A stretch of DNA of 64,000 bases, taken from contig NZ_MUGW01000017.1 of assembly GCF_002217285.1 (NCBI RefSeq), forward strand, positions 236,606-300,605, written 5' to 3'. Source of the DNA: Flavobacterium hercynium (lineage in GTDB: Bacteria > Bacteroidota > Bacteroidia > Flavobacteriales > Flavobacteriaceae). Shown here in pieces: positions 44,841 through 52,845 of the stretch; position 1 is the stretch's first letter; the number at the start of each line of letters is the position of its first letter. The notes under the pieces were generated by a model. It did no database searches. It saw only the letters and a list, made by a program, of their open reading frames with translations, and was not told where the DNA came from. Both the position numbers and the translations under genes were made by a program.

Positions 44841-44877
44841 AAGCCCTTTTGGTAGCCATCCGAAAGGGCTTTTTTTA
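44841..44877 (+). terminator. Attenuator terminator in front of the metY unit
   Basis: AAGCCCTTTTGG (44841-44852) pairs with CCGAAAGGGCTT (44860-44871), one wobble, followed by T. Its 5' arm and loop start (CCCTTTTGGTA) are the same as in the terminator at 48137, which points to common origin. Confidence 0.85.
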
Positions 44878-44900
44878 TTTCGTAACCTAATATAACAATC

Positions 44901-45080
44901 ATGTCGACTTTAATTAAAAATACAGAAACGATTCAATCTCTAAAAATAGATACAGAAAACATTTTTAACCACGAAGAAGGTGAAAAAGAAGGAGTAGCAA
45001 GAGAGGTAATTTTTAGAAGAGAATCAAACTCAATACTATTTCAAATGTATGCAGACGAAGAGGAAGATTTTTTTATATAA
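44901..45080 (+). CDS. Small acidic protein of unknown function, metY unit
   Basis: This is a 59-codon frame from ATG (MSTLIKNTETIQSLKIDTEN) to TAA, placed between the attenuator terminator and metY (57 nt before metY). The last 19 residues, ESNSILFQMYADEEEDFFI, align without gaps to AANSLLFLMYSKENETLFI, the end of the 66-residue product at 48252 (10 of 19 identical). I recognise no known family. A role in regulating or assembling the sulfur pathway is possible but only inferred from its position. It has no signal peptide and no membrane segment. Confidence 0.75.
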   Translation: MSTLIKNTETIQSLKIDTENIFNHEEGEKEGVAREVIFRRESNSILFQMYADEEEDFFI

Positions 45081-45137
45081 CCAAACATATAACTAACCGT
45101 TTAAAAATATTAACAATACCTAAAAAACTAAGAAATC

Positions 45138-46442
45138 ATGAGTACACAAAAATTTGCAACCAACGCCCTTCATGCCGGACACGATGTAACTAAAAACGGA
45201 AGCACCAGAGCTGTGCCTATTTACCAAACATCATCTTATGTATTTAATGACTCAGATCATGCTGCTAATTTATTTGGTCTTGCTGAATCAGGATTTATCT
45301 ACACACGATTAAATAACCCAACAAATGATGTTCTGGAACAGCGATTGGCAGCTTTAGAAGGCGGAATTGCAGCAGTAGTGACAGCGTCAGGTGCATCAGC
45401 AATTGCAACTACATTTCTAACGTTATTAAAAACAGGAGATCATATTGTAGCCTCTAACAGTTTGTACGGAGGAACGTATAACCTGCTAAAAGTAACATTG
45501 CCAAGATTAGGTATTACAACAACTTTTGTAGATCCTTCACAACCGGAAAACTTCACAAAAGCAGCAAAAGAAAATACAAGAGCCTTTTTTGCAGAATCAT
45601 TAGGGAATCCAAAACTAGATGTATTGGATCTGAAAGCTATTGCTTCGGAAGCTCAAAAATTTAAAGTGCCGTTTATTGTAGACAATACAGTAGCTACTCC
45701 TTATTTACTAAAACCAATTGAATACGGCGCTAACATAGTAATTCATTCCTTAACCAAATATATATCAGGTAACGGAACTTCATTAGGAGGCGTTATTATC
45801 GACGCCGGAACTTTTGACTGGTCTAACGGAAAATTTCCTGAATTTACAGAACCATCTGCCGGATATCACGGATTGGTATATCATGAAGCGTTAGGAAATG
45901 CAGCATTTATAGCAAAAGCGAGAATTGAAGGACTACGTGATTTTGGTTCAGCTTTAAGTCCGTTTAATGCTTTTCAGATTATTCAGGGATTAGAAACATT
46001 ACCAATTCGTATCAAGAAGCACAGCGAAAATGCTTTGGCTTTAGCAGAATGGTTAGAAAAACAAGATAAGGTAGTCTGGGTAAATTACCCGGGGTTAAAA
46101 TCAAATAAATATTATGATTTAGCGAAAGAATATTTGCCGGAAGGACAAAGTGGAGTAATCACCTTTGGTTTAAAAGGAGGCTTTGATGCAGCAAAAAAAG
46201 TAGTCGATCAGACAAAACTATTTTCGCTCTTAGCAAACATTGGAGATACAAAATCGCTAATTATCCATCCGGCAAGCACAACACACCAACAGCTTACAGA
46301 TGAGGAGCAAATCGAAACGGGTGTTTCAAAAGATTTGGTTAGACTTTCTGTAGGTATTGAGGATATTGAAGACTTAATTGCTGATTTGCAAACCGTTTTT
46401 ACAAACGTAACGCAGTCACAATATAGTACCAATAAAAATTAA
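45138..46442 (+). CDS. metY: O-acetylhomoserine sulfhydrylase (MetY)
   Basis: This 434-residue PLP enzyme joins sulfide to O-acetylhomoserine, giving homocysteine. It has the long form of the Cys/Met-metabolism fold: FATNALHAGHDVTKNGSTRA at the N-terminus, QTSSYVFND, IYTRLNNPTNDVLEQRLAAL, and the PLP lysine in IHSLTKYISGNGTSLGG (about residue 208). The C-terminal SLIIHPASTTHQQLTDEEQ is typical. The length and the TRLNNPTND pattern favour MetY over cystathionine gamma-synthase. It lies downstream of leader 2 and a small gene, in line with control by sulfur amino acids. Sulfide would come from the cys genes at 57-64 kb. Confidence 0.93.
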   Translation: MSTQKFATNALHAGHDVTKNGSTRAVPIYQTSSYVFNDSDHAANLFGLAESGFIYTRLNNPTNDVLEQRLAALEGGIAAVVTASGASAIATTFLTLLKTGDHIVASNSLYGGTYNLLKVTLPRLGITTTFVDPSQPENFTKAAKENTRAFFAESLGNPKLDVLDLKAIASEAQKFKVPFIVDNTVATPYLLKPIEYGANIVIHSLTKYISGNGTSLGGVIIDAGTFDWSNGKFPEFTEPSAGYHGLVYHEALGNAAFIAKARIEGLRDFGSALSPFNAFQIIQGLETLPIRIKKHSENALALAEWLEKQDKVVWVNYPGLKSNKYYDLAKEYLPEGQSGVITFGLKGGFDAAKKVVDQTKLFSLLANIGDTKSLIIHPASTTHQQLTDEEQIETGVSKDLVRLSVGIEDIEDLIADLQTVFTNVTQSQYSTNKN

Positions 46443-46533
46443 GGTTTTTTTGTTTTTTGTTTGAAAAATTGCCTTTAGCAATGTGAGTTTTGCTAGAGGT
46501 GATTTTTTATGATTTCATTTAACACTATATATT

Positions 46534-47622
46534 ATGTCAAAGCTTAAAATAAATATCATTCTTTTTGGTATCGGAAATATCGGAAGCACATTAATCAATC
46601 AGATTATCGAAAGTCAGGAGTTTTTTCTGGAAAGCAGGAATATCGATTTTCATTTTCCGATTATTACCAATTCGACAGTAGCCTTTTTTGAAAAAGAAGG
46701 TGTAGGATATGCCTGGGAAACCAATTTTGTACAATTAGCAGTTCCTTTTAAAGTAGAGGATATTATTGAATTTGCAAAAGAAAATGAATTTGAGAATTTA
46801 ATAGCTGTTGACGCTACAGCTAGTGACGAGCTCATAGGTCATTACAACACCTTGATTCAAAACGGTTTTAATATCGTAGCAGTCAATAAAAAGGCGAATA
46901 CGTTACCAATCGATCTTTATAAAGAATTGAGAGAGAATCTGAAAAAATACGACAAGGAGTTTTTGTATGAAACGTCAGTAGATACAGGATTTCCGGTATT
47001 GCAAACCTTAAGAGATTTGTATTATTCAGGAGAGAAAATAACCAAAATACGAGGTGTTTTTTCCGATAATCTTAGTTATGTTTTTAATCGTTTCTCTAAT
47101 GAAGAGGGAACTTTTTCATCTGTGCTAAAAGATGCAAGTTTGCTGGGCTTAATGCGTTCGACTTTTAAAGAAGATTTGTCCGGCAACGACACGGCAAGAA
47201 AACTGTTGATTTTGACACGGGAAATTGGAAAAGATTTTGAATTGGCAGATATAAAAATCAATTCGCTGATTCATCCTGAGCATCTTGAAAAAAATGGAAT
47301 TTTAAACAAAGAAGCTATCGATCGACATTTTAAAATTGCAAAGATTACACAGGCAGATAACCACGTTTTAAGATATATAGGAGAATTTGATGTTCAAAAA
47401 AATACATTAGAAGTAAAATTAGTTTCAGAACCGCTAACGTCAGCCATTGGCCAGCTAAAAGGATCCGATACTATTTTTGAAATTTACACACAATCTTATT
47501 CAAATGTTCCCATCGTAATTCAAAGTGCATCAGCATGTAAACAGGCAATTTCAAGAGGAATAATAACCGATATTTTGAAAGTAGCAGAGAAAATCAAAAA
47601 TAAAGAAGCAGTCTGGCTGTAA
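46534..47622 (+). CDS. Homoserine dehydrogenase-like protein, divergent
   Basis: This 362-residue protein matches the dehydrogenase half of ThrA: the NAD(P)-binding INIILFGIGNIGSTLINQII (residues 6-25), AVNKKANTLPIDLYKELREN, and FLYETSVDTGFPVLQTLRDL. The catalytic Asp and Lys are kept in SGNDTARKLLIL (about 216-227), but the usual GYTEPDPR before them has become GLMRSTFK. The Glu that binds homoserine in the yeast enzyme is therefore Arg here, whereas the ThrA copy at 49824 retains TEPDPR. It may act on another substrate, be inactive or regulate ThrA. It follows metY by 91 nt in the same direction. Confidence 0.85.
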   Translation: MSKLKINIILFGIGNIGSTLINQIIESQEFFLESRNIDFHFPIITNSTVAFFEKEGVGYAWETNFVQLAVPFKVEDIIEFAKENEFENLIAVDATASDELIGHYNTLIQNGFNIVAVNKKANTLPIDLYKELRENLKKYDKEFLYETSVDTGFPVLQTLRDLYYSGEKITKIRGVFSDNLSYVFNRFSNEEGTFSSVLKDASLLGLMRSTFKEDLSGNDTARKLLILTREIGKDFELADIKINSLIHPEHLEKNGILNKEAIDRHFKIAKITQADNHVLRYIGEFDVQKNTLEVKLVSEPLTSAIGQLKGSDTIFEIYTQSYSNVPIVIQSASACKQAISRGIITDILKVAEKIKNKEAVWL

Positions 47623-48002
47623 AACACTGGAGAAGTTTTAATAAATGTTCTTTGATAAACTGATTTGTGGAAATAGTTTTAAGATAAAATATCGCGTAAT
47701 GTAAGTTTTTGCTTAAATTTTTCTGAACAAAATTTTTGTAAGATGTTTTATATCGATAAAAATCACTTTTTTGTCGGATTTTCGTATTAATATTATGTTT
47801 TTTATTTGTTTAGTAGAATTTTATTTTAGATATTTGTAAAACCAAAAGCTGCTGAACCAAAAGATCTTAAAGGTTGACGAAATAAGTCATTCCAATTTGA
47901 TTAAAACGAGTAGAATGCCGATTCTTTAAATTGTAAGAACAACAATGAAGATAAAGCAAAACTTCTCTCGGTAATTTTGAAGGCTTTTTTAAAGATAGAA
48001 AA
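47623..48002. other. 380-nt leader region before leader peptide 3
   Basis: It is AT-rich and has no supported gene. A promoter candidate (TTTG at 47805-47808, then GATATTTG at 47829-47836, one base off consensus) would give a leader of about 160 nt before the frame at 48003. No structure other than the downstream attenuator is recognised. Confidence 0.45.
47805..47836 (+). promoter_or_regulatory. Candidate promoter of leader 3
   Basis: TTTG, 20 nt, GATATTTG (first base off TAnnTTTG). Confidence 0.4.
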
Positions 48003-48101
48003 ATGAAACAATTTTATAAAATAACAAATAAATCGCAGGCAAAGTCCCTTCAGATGAACAAGATGTTCACTGTCGCATCTATTTGCGTATACGTCTGCTG
48101 A
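48003..48101 (+). CDS. Leader peptide 3 (Met/Cys codons), upstream of the metX block
   Basis: The frame from ATG at 48003 gives 32 codons; an in-frame ATG at 48054 gives a 15-residue peptide, MNKMFTVASICVYVC, with Cys at positions 11 and 15, the last just before the stop. CCAAAAG lies 2 nt after the stop codon (48104-48110) and can pair with CTTTTGG (48142-48148) in the following terminator. Stalling at the first of the two Cys codons would leave the segment free; a ribosome at the stop codon would cover it. It has fewer Met/Cys codons than leaders 1 and 2, and which start is used is not known. The same terminator motif as in leader 2 supports the assignment. Confidence 0.6.
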   Translation: MKQFYKITNKSQAKSLQMNKMFTVASICVYVC

Positions 48102-48136
48102 TTCCAAAAGAATTTTTAAAGTTTACAATAAAACTT

Positions 48137-48175
48137 AAACCCTTTTGGTATATCGATCCAAAAGGGTTTTTTTAT
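48137..48175 (+). terminator. Attenuator terminator in front of the small gene and metX block
   Basis: AAACCCTTTTGG (48137-48148) pairs perfectly with CCAAAAGGGTTT (48158-48169), followed by a T tract. It shares CCCTTTTGGTA with the terminator at 44841. Confidence 0.85.
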
Positions 48176-48251
48176 TTTTTTGGATCAAGCTAAACATCAA
48201 AAATAAACGAAGAATAAAAATAATACAGAAACGAACTAAAACTTAAATATC

Positions 48252-48452
48252 ATGAGCGCAACAAACATCTTTACAAGAGCATTTTCTAAATTGAAAAACA
48301 AAGGGACAAAAGCAAACAACCCACCACCAACAAATGAATTAGCACATCCAAGTTTCGGAATCAACGAGACAGAAAAAAATACAGCGATAAAAGCAGCAAA
48401 TTCATTATTGTTTTTGATGTATTCAAAAGAGAATGAAACACTTTTTATCTAA
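48252..48452 (+). CDS. Small protein of unknown function, metX unit
   Basis: This is a 66-codon frame (MSATNIFTRAFSKLKNKGTK) after the third attenuator. Its C-terminal ANSLLFLMYSKENETLFI is related to the 59-residue product at 44901 (10 of 19 identical at the end, no gaps). The N-terminal half is basic and differs from the acidic paralogue. It has no signal peptide, and I recognise no domain. It is followed by 200 nt and then the S-box riboswitch, so it can be transcribed without metX when SAM is high. The repeated position, downstream of a Met/Cys attenuator, suggests a function in sulfur amino-acid metabolism. Confidence 0.75.
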   Translation: MSATNIFTRAFSKLKNKGTKANNPPPTNELAHPSFGINETEKNTAIKAANSLLFLMYSKENETLFI

Positions 48453-48592
48453 ATTGAAAAGTATCGCAAAATAGGTTGCAAACCTGCTTAATTTTACTGG
48501 GCTTCTAGTTCGGTAAATTTTTGCGTATAATAGTTTTTAGTAGTTTTCGTTTGAATTATATTTAAGAAATTGAACAATCAGGTTCGATAAAA

Positions 48593-48624
48593 TTTGTTTG
48601 TTTAAGAAAATAGTAGTTTATTTG
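48593..48624 (+). promoter_or_regulatory. Candidate promoter of the riboswitch-metX transcript
   Basis: TTTG (48593-48596), 20 nt, then TTTATTTG (48617-48624), one base off the -7 consensus, followed by C. Transcription would start about 25 nt before the riboswitch. Confidence 0.5.
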
Positions 48625-48653
48625 CACCATTAAGTTCAAAAACGTATTGAAAT

Positions 48654-48758
48654 GTTATAAAGAAAGGACGAGGGATTAGACCCGATGAATCCTTAGCAAC
48701 CCTTCGTTAATTCGAAGAAGGTGCTGCATTCTACCACGCCCAAACGTGGAAAGATAAC
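48654..48758 (+). ncRNA. S-box (SAM-I type) riboswitch before metX-thrA
   Basis: The conserved S-box elements occur in order: AGGGATTAGACCCGATGAAT, CCTTAGCAACCC, AAGGTGCTGCATTCTACC, then GGAAAGATAACA. Closing stem P1 is GTTAT (48654-48658) with ATAAC (48754-48758). The small P3 hairpin (TTCGTTAATTCGAAGAAGGTGC region) and P4 (CCACGCCCAAACGTGG) are visible. It binds S-adenosylmethionine and usually turns expression down. The expression platform (48759-48832) contains TCTAG/CTAGA, a weak hairpin followed by a CTTTCTTTTT tract, which may serve as the terminator. It fits SAM repression of the metX-thrA genes. Confidence 0.92.
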
Positions 48759-48832
48759 AACAAGAATTTTTCTAGTTTCGTTCTAGACTTTCTTTTTAAT
48801 ATTTCCAGATACAAATCAATAATACAATAGAT

Positions 48833-49822
48833 TTGAAATTGGAAAATATACCAAACCCTTTAATCATACAAAATTTCACCACAGAAAATGGTGCACTTTA
48901 TCATTCGTTACCTTTAAGCTTTGCTGTCTTTGGTTTACCATTGCACAGCGCACCAATTGTTTTGGTCAATCATGCTTTAACGGGTAATGCTGAGGTTGCA
49001 GGTGAAAATGGTTGGTGGAATGACTTAATTGGAGACAACAAAACAATAGATACAGATAAGTTTACTGTGTTGTCATTTAATGTCCCGGGAAATGGACATG
49101 ATGCTTTCATTATCGAAAATTACCAGAATTTTACCACTCGCGATATCGCCAGAATTTTTCTTAAAGGACTTGATCTTTTAGATATTACAAATCTGCACAC
49201 CATTATTGGAGGTTCTGTAGGTGGTGGAGTGGCTTGGGAAATGCTGGCATTAGCACCAAACAGTACTCAAAATTTAATTCCTATAGCAACAGACTGGAAA
49301 TCGACCGACTGGATGATTGCAAATTGCTATCTGCAAGAGCAAATACTCAATAATTCATCAAAACCGGTAGAAGATGCCAGAATCCATGCGATGTTGTGTT
49401 ATAGATCTCCGGAATCATTCAAAGAGAAATTTCAGCGCACCTTAAACGAAAATCTTTCCATTTTTAATATCGAAAGCTGGCTGGCACATCATGGCAAAAA
49501 ATTGCAGCAAAGATATCAGCTGTCTTCGTACAGACTAATGAATCAGTTGCTTAAAACCATTGATATTACCAGAAATAGCGAAGATTTCGAAACGTTACTA
49601 TCAAGAACAAACGCCACAATTCATATTATCGGAATCAATTCAGATTTGTTTTTTACAGCAAAAGAGAATAAAGAAACGTATCAGGAACTCAAGAAGTTCA
49701 AACACAATGTTTTTTACAGCGAAATAGACTCCATTCACGGACACGACGCTTTTTTAATAGAGTACAAACAATTAGATCAATTACTTGCCGATATTTTTAA
49801 GGCAGAAACAATAGCAAAATAA
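48833..49822 (+). CDS. metX: Homoserine O-acetyltransferase (MetX-like)
   Basis: This 329-residue alpha/beta-hydrolase fold enzyme acetylates homoserine for methionine synthesis. The nucleophile elbow is IIGGSVGGGVAWEM (Ser128, in place of the usual GGSMGG), and the C-terminal HGHDAFLIE supplies the catalytic His. LVNHALTGNAEVAG and SFNVPGNGHDAF are the usual N-terminal motifs. The start codon is TTG (48833), as no ATG lies in a suitable place; translation from TTG after the riboswitch may limit expression. It ends 1 nt before thrA. The enzyme is shorter than typical MetX (about 350-380), but all catalytic parts are present. Confidence 0.9.
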   Translation: MKLENIPNPLIIQNFTTENGALYHSLPLSFAVFGLPLHSAPIVLVNHALTGNAEVAGENGWWNDLIGDNKTIDTDKFTVLSFNVPGNGHDAFIIENYQNFTTRDIARIFLKGLDLLDITNLHTIIGGSVGGGVAWEMLALAPNSTQNLIPIATDWKSTDWMIANCYLQEQILNNSSKPVEDARIHAMLCYRSPESFKEKFQRTLNENLSIFNIESWLAHHGKKLQQRYQLSSYRLMNQLLKTIDITRNSEDFETLLSRTNATIHIIGINSDLFFTAKENKETYQELKKFKHNVFYSEIDSIHGHDAFLIEYKQLDQLLADIFKAETIAK

Positions 49823-49823
49823 A

Positions 49824-52238
49824 ATGAAAATATTAAAATTTGGTGGTAGATCATTATCAAACGGAGAAGGATTAAACAAGGTTGTATCAATTATAAAAGA
49901 TAAAGTTAACCAAGGAGAACAAATTGCAGTAGTGGTTTCTGCCCGTGGCAATGCAACAGATGAATTAGAATATATTTTAAAAATTGCAGCCAAAAACGGA
50001 AATTACAAACCGTTGTTTGAAAATTTTAAAGTCTATCAGATTTCAGATTATCCGAATGTTGATTTTTCAGAAGAATTTAATGTCTTAGAAAAATTATATG
50101 AAGGAGTTAGCTTAATTGGTGACTACAGTAATAAAATCAAAGATCAGATTTTGTCTAAAGGTGAATTGCTTTCAGCTAAATTACTGACCTCAATTTTAAA
50201 AGAAAATGGTATTCCGGCAAACTTTGTGGATTCCAGAGAATTGCTAAAAACCGATTCTAAATTTGGTGATGCACAACCTTTAGAACAACTTTCTAAGAAA
50301 AATGTCATCAATTATTTTAAAGAACATAACGGATCGACCGTAAATATTGTAACTGGTTTTATTGGTTCAAACAATAACAACGATACTACAACTTTGGGAA
50401 GAAACGGAAGTAATTACACCGCTTCATTATTAGCGAATTACTTAAATGCTGAAGAACTTCAAAATTTCACCCACGTTGACGGAATTTACACAGCAAACCC
50501 TGATTTGGTAGCTGATGCTAAAAAGATTGAATTTTTATCGTTTAATGAAGCGAATGAGCTGGCTAATTTTGGTGCTACTATTTTGCATGCTAAAACGATA
50601 ATTCCATTATTAGAAAAAAATATTCCATTACGTATTTTAAATACCTTCAATCACGAAAACCGAGGTACTTTAATTACTTCAGATTCTGCAAAAGAAGGAA
50701 TCAAAACACTTTCTGTTTTAGAGAACTTATCATTAGTAAATCTTGAAGGTCGCGGATTACTTGGAAAAGCTGGTGTAGACGCCCGAATTTTTAAAGTAAT
50801 GGGAGATCACAATATCAGTGTAAGTATCATTTCGCAAGGTTCTTCAGAAAGAGGAATCGGATTGGTTGTGGCTACTGATAAAGCGACAACAGCCATGATC
50901 GAATTAGAAAAAGAGTTCGAAAATGATTTCTATTCTAAAGACGTTAACCAGATTACTGTAACAGACAATGTATCTGTTATTTCCATTATTGGTCAGGATC
51001 TAAGCACTTTCCATAAACCATATACGGCTTTAATCAAAAACAAAATCGTTCCAATCTTGTTTAACAATACGGTTACAGGTAAAAACGTGAGTTTAGTCGT
51101 TAAAAAGACAGAATTGAATAAAGCATTAAATGTAATTCACGGAGAAATTTTTGGAGTTTCTAAAAAAATCAACATTGCTATTTTCGGTCACGGATTGGTA
51201 GGAGGAACTTTAATCAATCAGATTTTACAATCAGCAGCAGCAATTGAAAAACGTAAAGACATTAAACTGAATGTATTTGCAATTGCCAATTCTAAGAAGC
51301 TGCTTTTAAATAAAAATGGCGTAACTTCAGACTGGAAAAATGAGTTACAAAAAGAAGGAGTAGAATACACTATCAAAGATGTCATTGCGTATGCAAATCA
51401 GCACCATTTAGAAAATTTAATTGCGATTGATAATACAGCAAGTACCGCGTTTGTAGAAAATTATGTTTCGTTAATCGAAAGCAGTTTCGACTTAATTTCA
51501 TCAAACAAAGTAGCCAATACATTGAGTTACGGGTTTTACAAAGAATTAAGAAAAGCATTAGCGGATAATCAAAAGAATTATTTGTACGAAACCAATGTTG
51601 GTGCAGGATTGCCATTAATTGACACCATAAAATTATTGCATCTTTCGGGTGAAAACATCACAAAAATAAAAGGTGTTTTCTCAGGAACATTGAGTTATTT
51701 ATTCAATAATTTCTCAGCAAAAGACGCTCCTTTTAGTGAAATTTTGAAAGAAGCAATCGATAACGGATACACAGAACCAGACCCGCGTGAGGATTTATGC
51801 GGAAATGACGTAGGAAGAAAATTATTGATTTTAGCAAGAGAATTAGATCTTCAAAATGAGTTTGAGGAAATCTCAATTCAAAACCTGATTCCAGAGCATT
51901 TACGCGAAGGAAACGTTGCTGATTTCTTAACGAAACTAAAAGAATTTGACCCGATTTACGAGAAAATAAAAGCAGATCAAAAACCAAATCACGTATTACG
52001 ATACATTGGAGAATTGTCTGGAGATTTACAAAACGATAAAGGAATCTTAGAAGTAAAATTAGTTTCAGTACCATCAGATACCGCATTGGGCGGATTAAAA
52101 GGATCTGATTCTTTCTTCGAAATTTATACAGAATCATACGGAGATCGTCCGATTGTTATTCAGGGAGCTGGTGCAGGTTCAGCAGTAACAGCAAGAGGCG
52201 TTTTTGGAGATATTTTGAGATTATCAGATAAAGAATAA
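49824..52238 (+). CDS. thrA: Bifunctional aspartate kinase / homoserine dehydrogenase
   Basis: The 804-residue ThrA has an aspartokinase domain (about residues 1-290, KFGGRSLSNGEGLNKVV; note Arg in KFGGRS where KFGGTS is common). Two ACT-type regulatory segments follow (about 300-440, LVNLEGRGLLGKAGVDARIF). The homoserine dehydrogenase domain (about 450-804) has IAIFGHGLVGGTLINQIL and an intact GYTEPDPREDLCGNDVGRK. It makes aspartyl phosphate and homoserine for threonine and methionine. The gap to metX is 1 nt, so the two are one transcript under the S-box riboswitch. That puts threonine supply under SAM control as well. Confidence 0.94.
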   Translation: MKILKFGGRSLSNGEGLNKVVSIIKDKVNQGEQIAVVVSARGNATDELEYILKIAAKNGNYKPLFENFKVYQISDYPNVDFSEEFNVLEKLYEGVSLIGDYSNKIKDQILSKGELLSAKLLTSILKENGIPANFVDSRELLKTDSKFGDAQPLEQLSKKNVINYFKEHNGSTVNIVTGFIGSNNNNDTTTLGRNGSNYTASLLANYLNAEELQNFTHVDGIYTANPDLVADAKKIEFLSFNEANELANFGATILHAKTIIPLLEKNIPLRILNTFNHENRGTLITSDSAKEGIKTLSVLENLSLVNLEGRGLLGKAGVDARIFKVMGDHNISVSIISQGSSERGIGLVVATDKATTAMIELEKEFENDFYSKDVNQITVTDNVSVISIIGQDLSTFHKPYTALIKNKIVPILFNNTVTGKNVSLVVKKTELNKALNVIHGEIFGVSKKINIAIFGHGLVGGTLINQILQSAAAIEKRKDIKLNVFAIANSKKLLLNKNGVTSDWKNELQKEGVEYTIKDVIAYANQHHLENLIAIDNTASTAFVENYVSLIESSFDLISSNKVANTLSYGFYKELRKALADNQKNYLYETNVGAGLPLIDTIKLLHLSGENITKIKGVFSGTLSYLFNNFSAKDAPFSEILKEAIDNGYTEPDPREDLCGNDVGRKLLILARELDLQNEFEEISIQNLIPEHLREGNVADFLTKLKEFDPIYEKIKADQKPNHVLRYIGELSGDLQNDKGILEVKLVSVPSDTALGGLKGSDSFFEIYTESYGDRPIVIQGAGAGSAVTARGVFGDILRLSDKE

Positions 52239-52280
52239 TACAGTTTCAGATTTAGAGTATAATTTTAAAACAAACAAGAA

Positions 52281-52838
52281 GTGAAAAAGTTTTTACTAGC
52301 AGTGTTATTCTCCAATGCAATGTTTGCTCAGATTTCGCATGTGGTTAGAAGTAAAGAGAGTTATACACAGGATGTTTTTGCTTATCAAGGAGTTAGAGCT
52401 ATTCAGATTGATGAGGCCAACTCCGAAGGAAATGAGGATAACGTTTTTATTTTTTCTAAGATTGAAAAAAATGCCAATCCGGATAAAATGTATTTTCAAA
52501 GATTTACAAAAGTGAATAGTAAATGGATTTTGAAATCAAGCGTTGAAATAAATCATAATGGTATTATTTCAGCTTGGGGAAGCAGAAAAGGTTTTGTTGA
52601 CTATGATAAAGATAAAAGTGTAGATGCCTTTTTTATTTATGCACTTTATGATACTAATTTTAGAGAGCAATCAGTTCATTTAATATTTTCGAAAAAAGAC
52701 CAATTGTATACTATAGAGTCAAAAGTTTCTGATGATTTTAAGAAAGACAAATTCTCAGATAATTTTAAATCTTTGGATGCAGTATCTAAAAAAGAACTTT
52801 TGGAATATTGGAACAAATTAGATAAAATAGACAAGTAA
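52281..52838 (+). CDS. Secreted protein of unknown function
   Basis: This 185-residue product starts at GTG (52281) with a signal peptide (MKKFLLAVLFSNAMFA). The mature part has beta-strand character with aromatic residues (KMYFQRFTKVNSKWILKSSV and FVDYDKDKSVDAFFIYALYD), where DYDKDKSVD looks like a calcium-binding loop. It also resembles M949_RS-type proteins seen in Flavobacteria, but I cannot assign a family. It lies 42 nt after thrA and 7 nt before an ankyrin lipoprotein gene, so the two are probably cotranscribed. Confidence 0.75.
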   Translation: MKKFLLAVLFSNAMFAQISHVVRSKESYTQDVFAYQGVRAIQIDEANSEGNEDNVFIFSKIEKNANPDKMYFQRFTKVNSKWILKSSVEINHNGIISAWGSRKGFVDYDKDKSVDAFFIYALYDTNFREQSVHLIFSKKDQLYTIESKVSDDFKKDKFSDNFKSLDAVSKKELLEYWNKLDKIDK

Positions 52839-52845
52839 GATCTGT

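Noticed and set aside
51733-52137. 134-codon frame opposite to thrA
   Set aside because: Shadow frame of a well-supported gene; no start context or domain.
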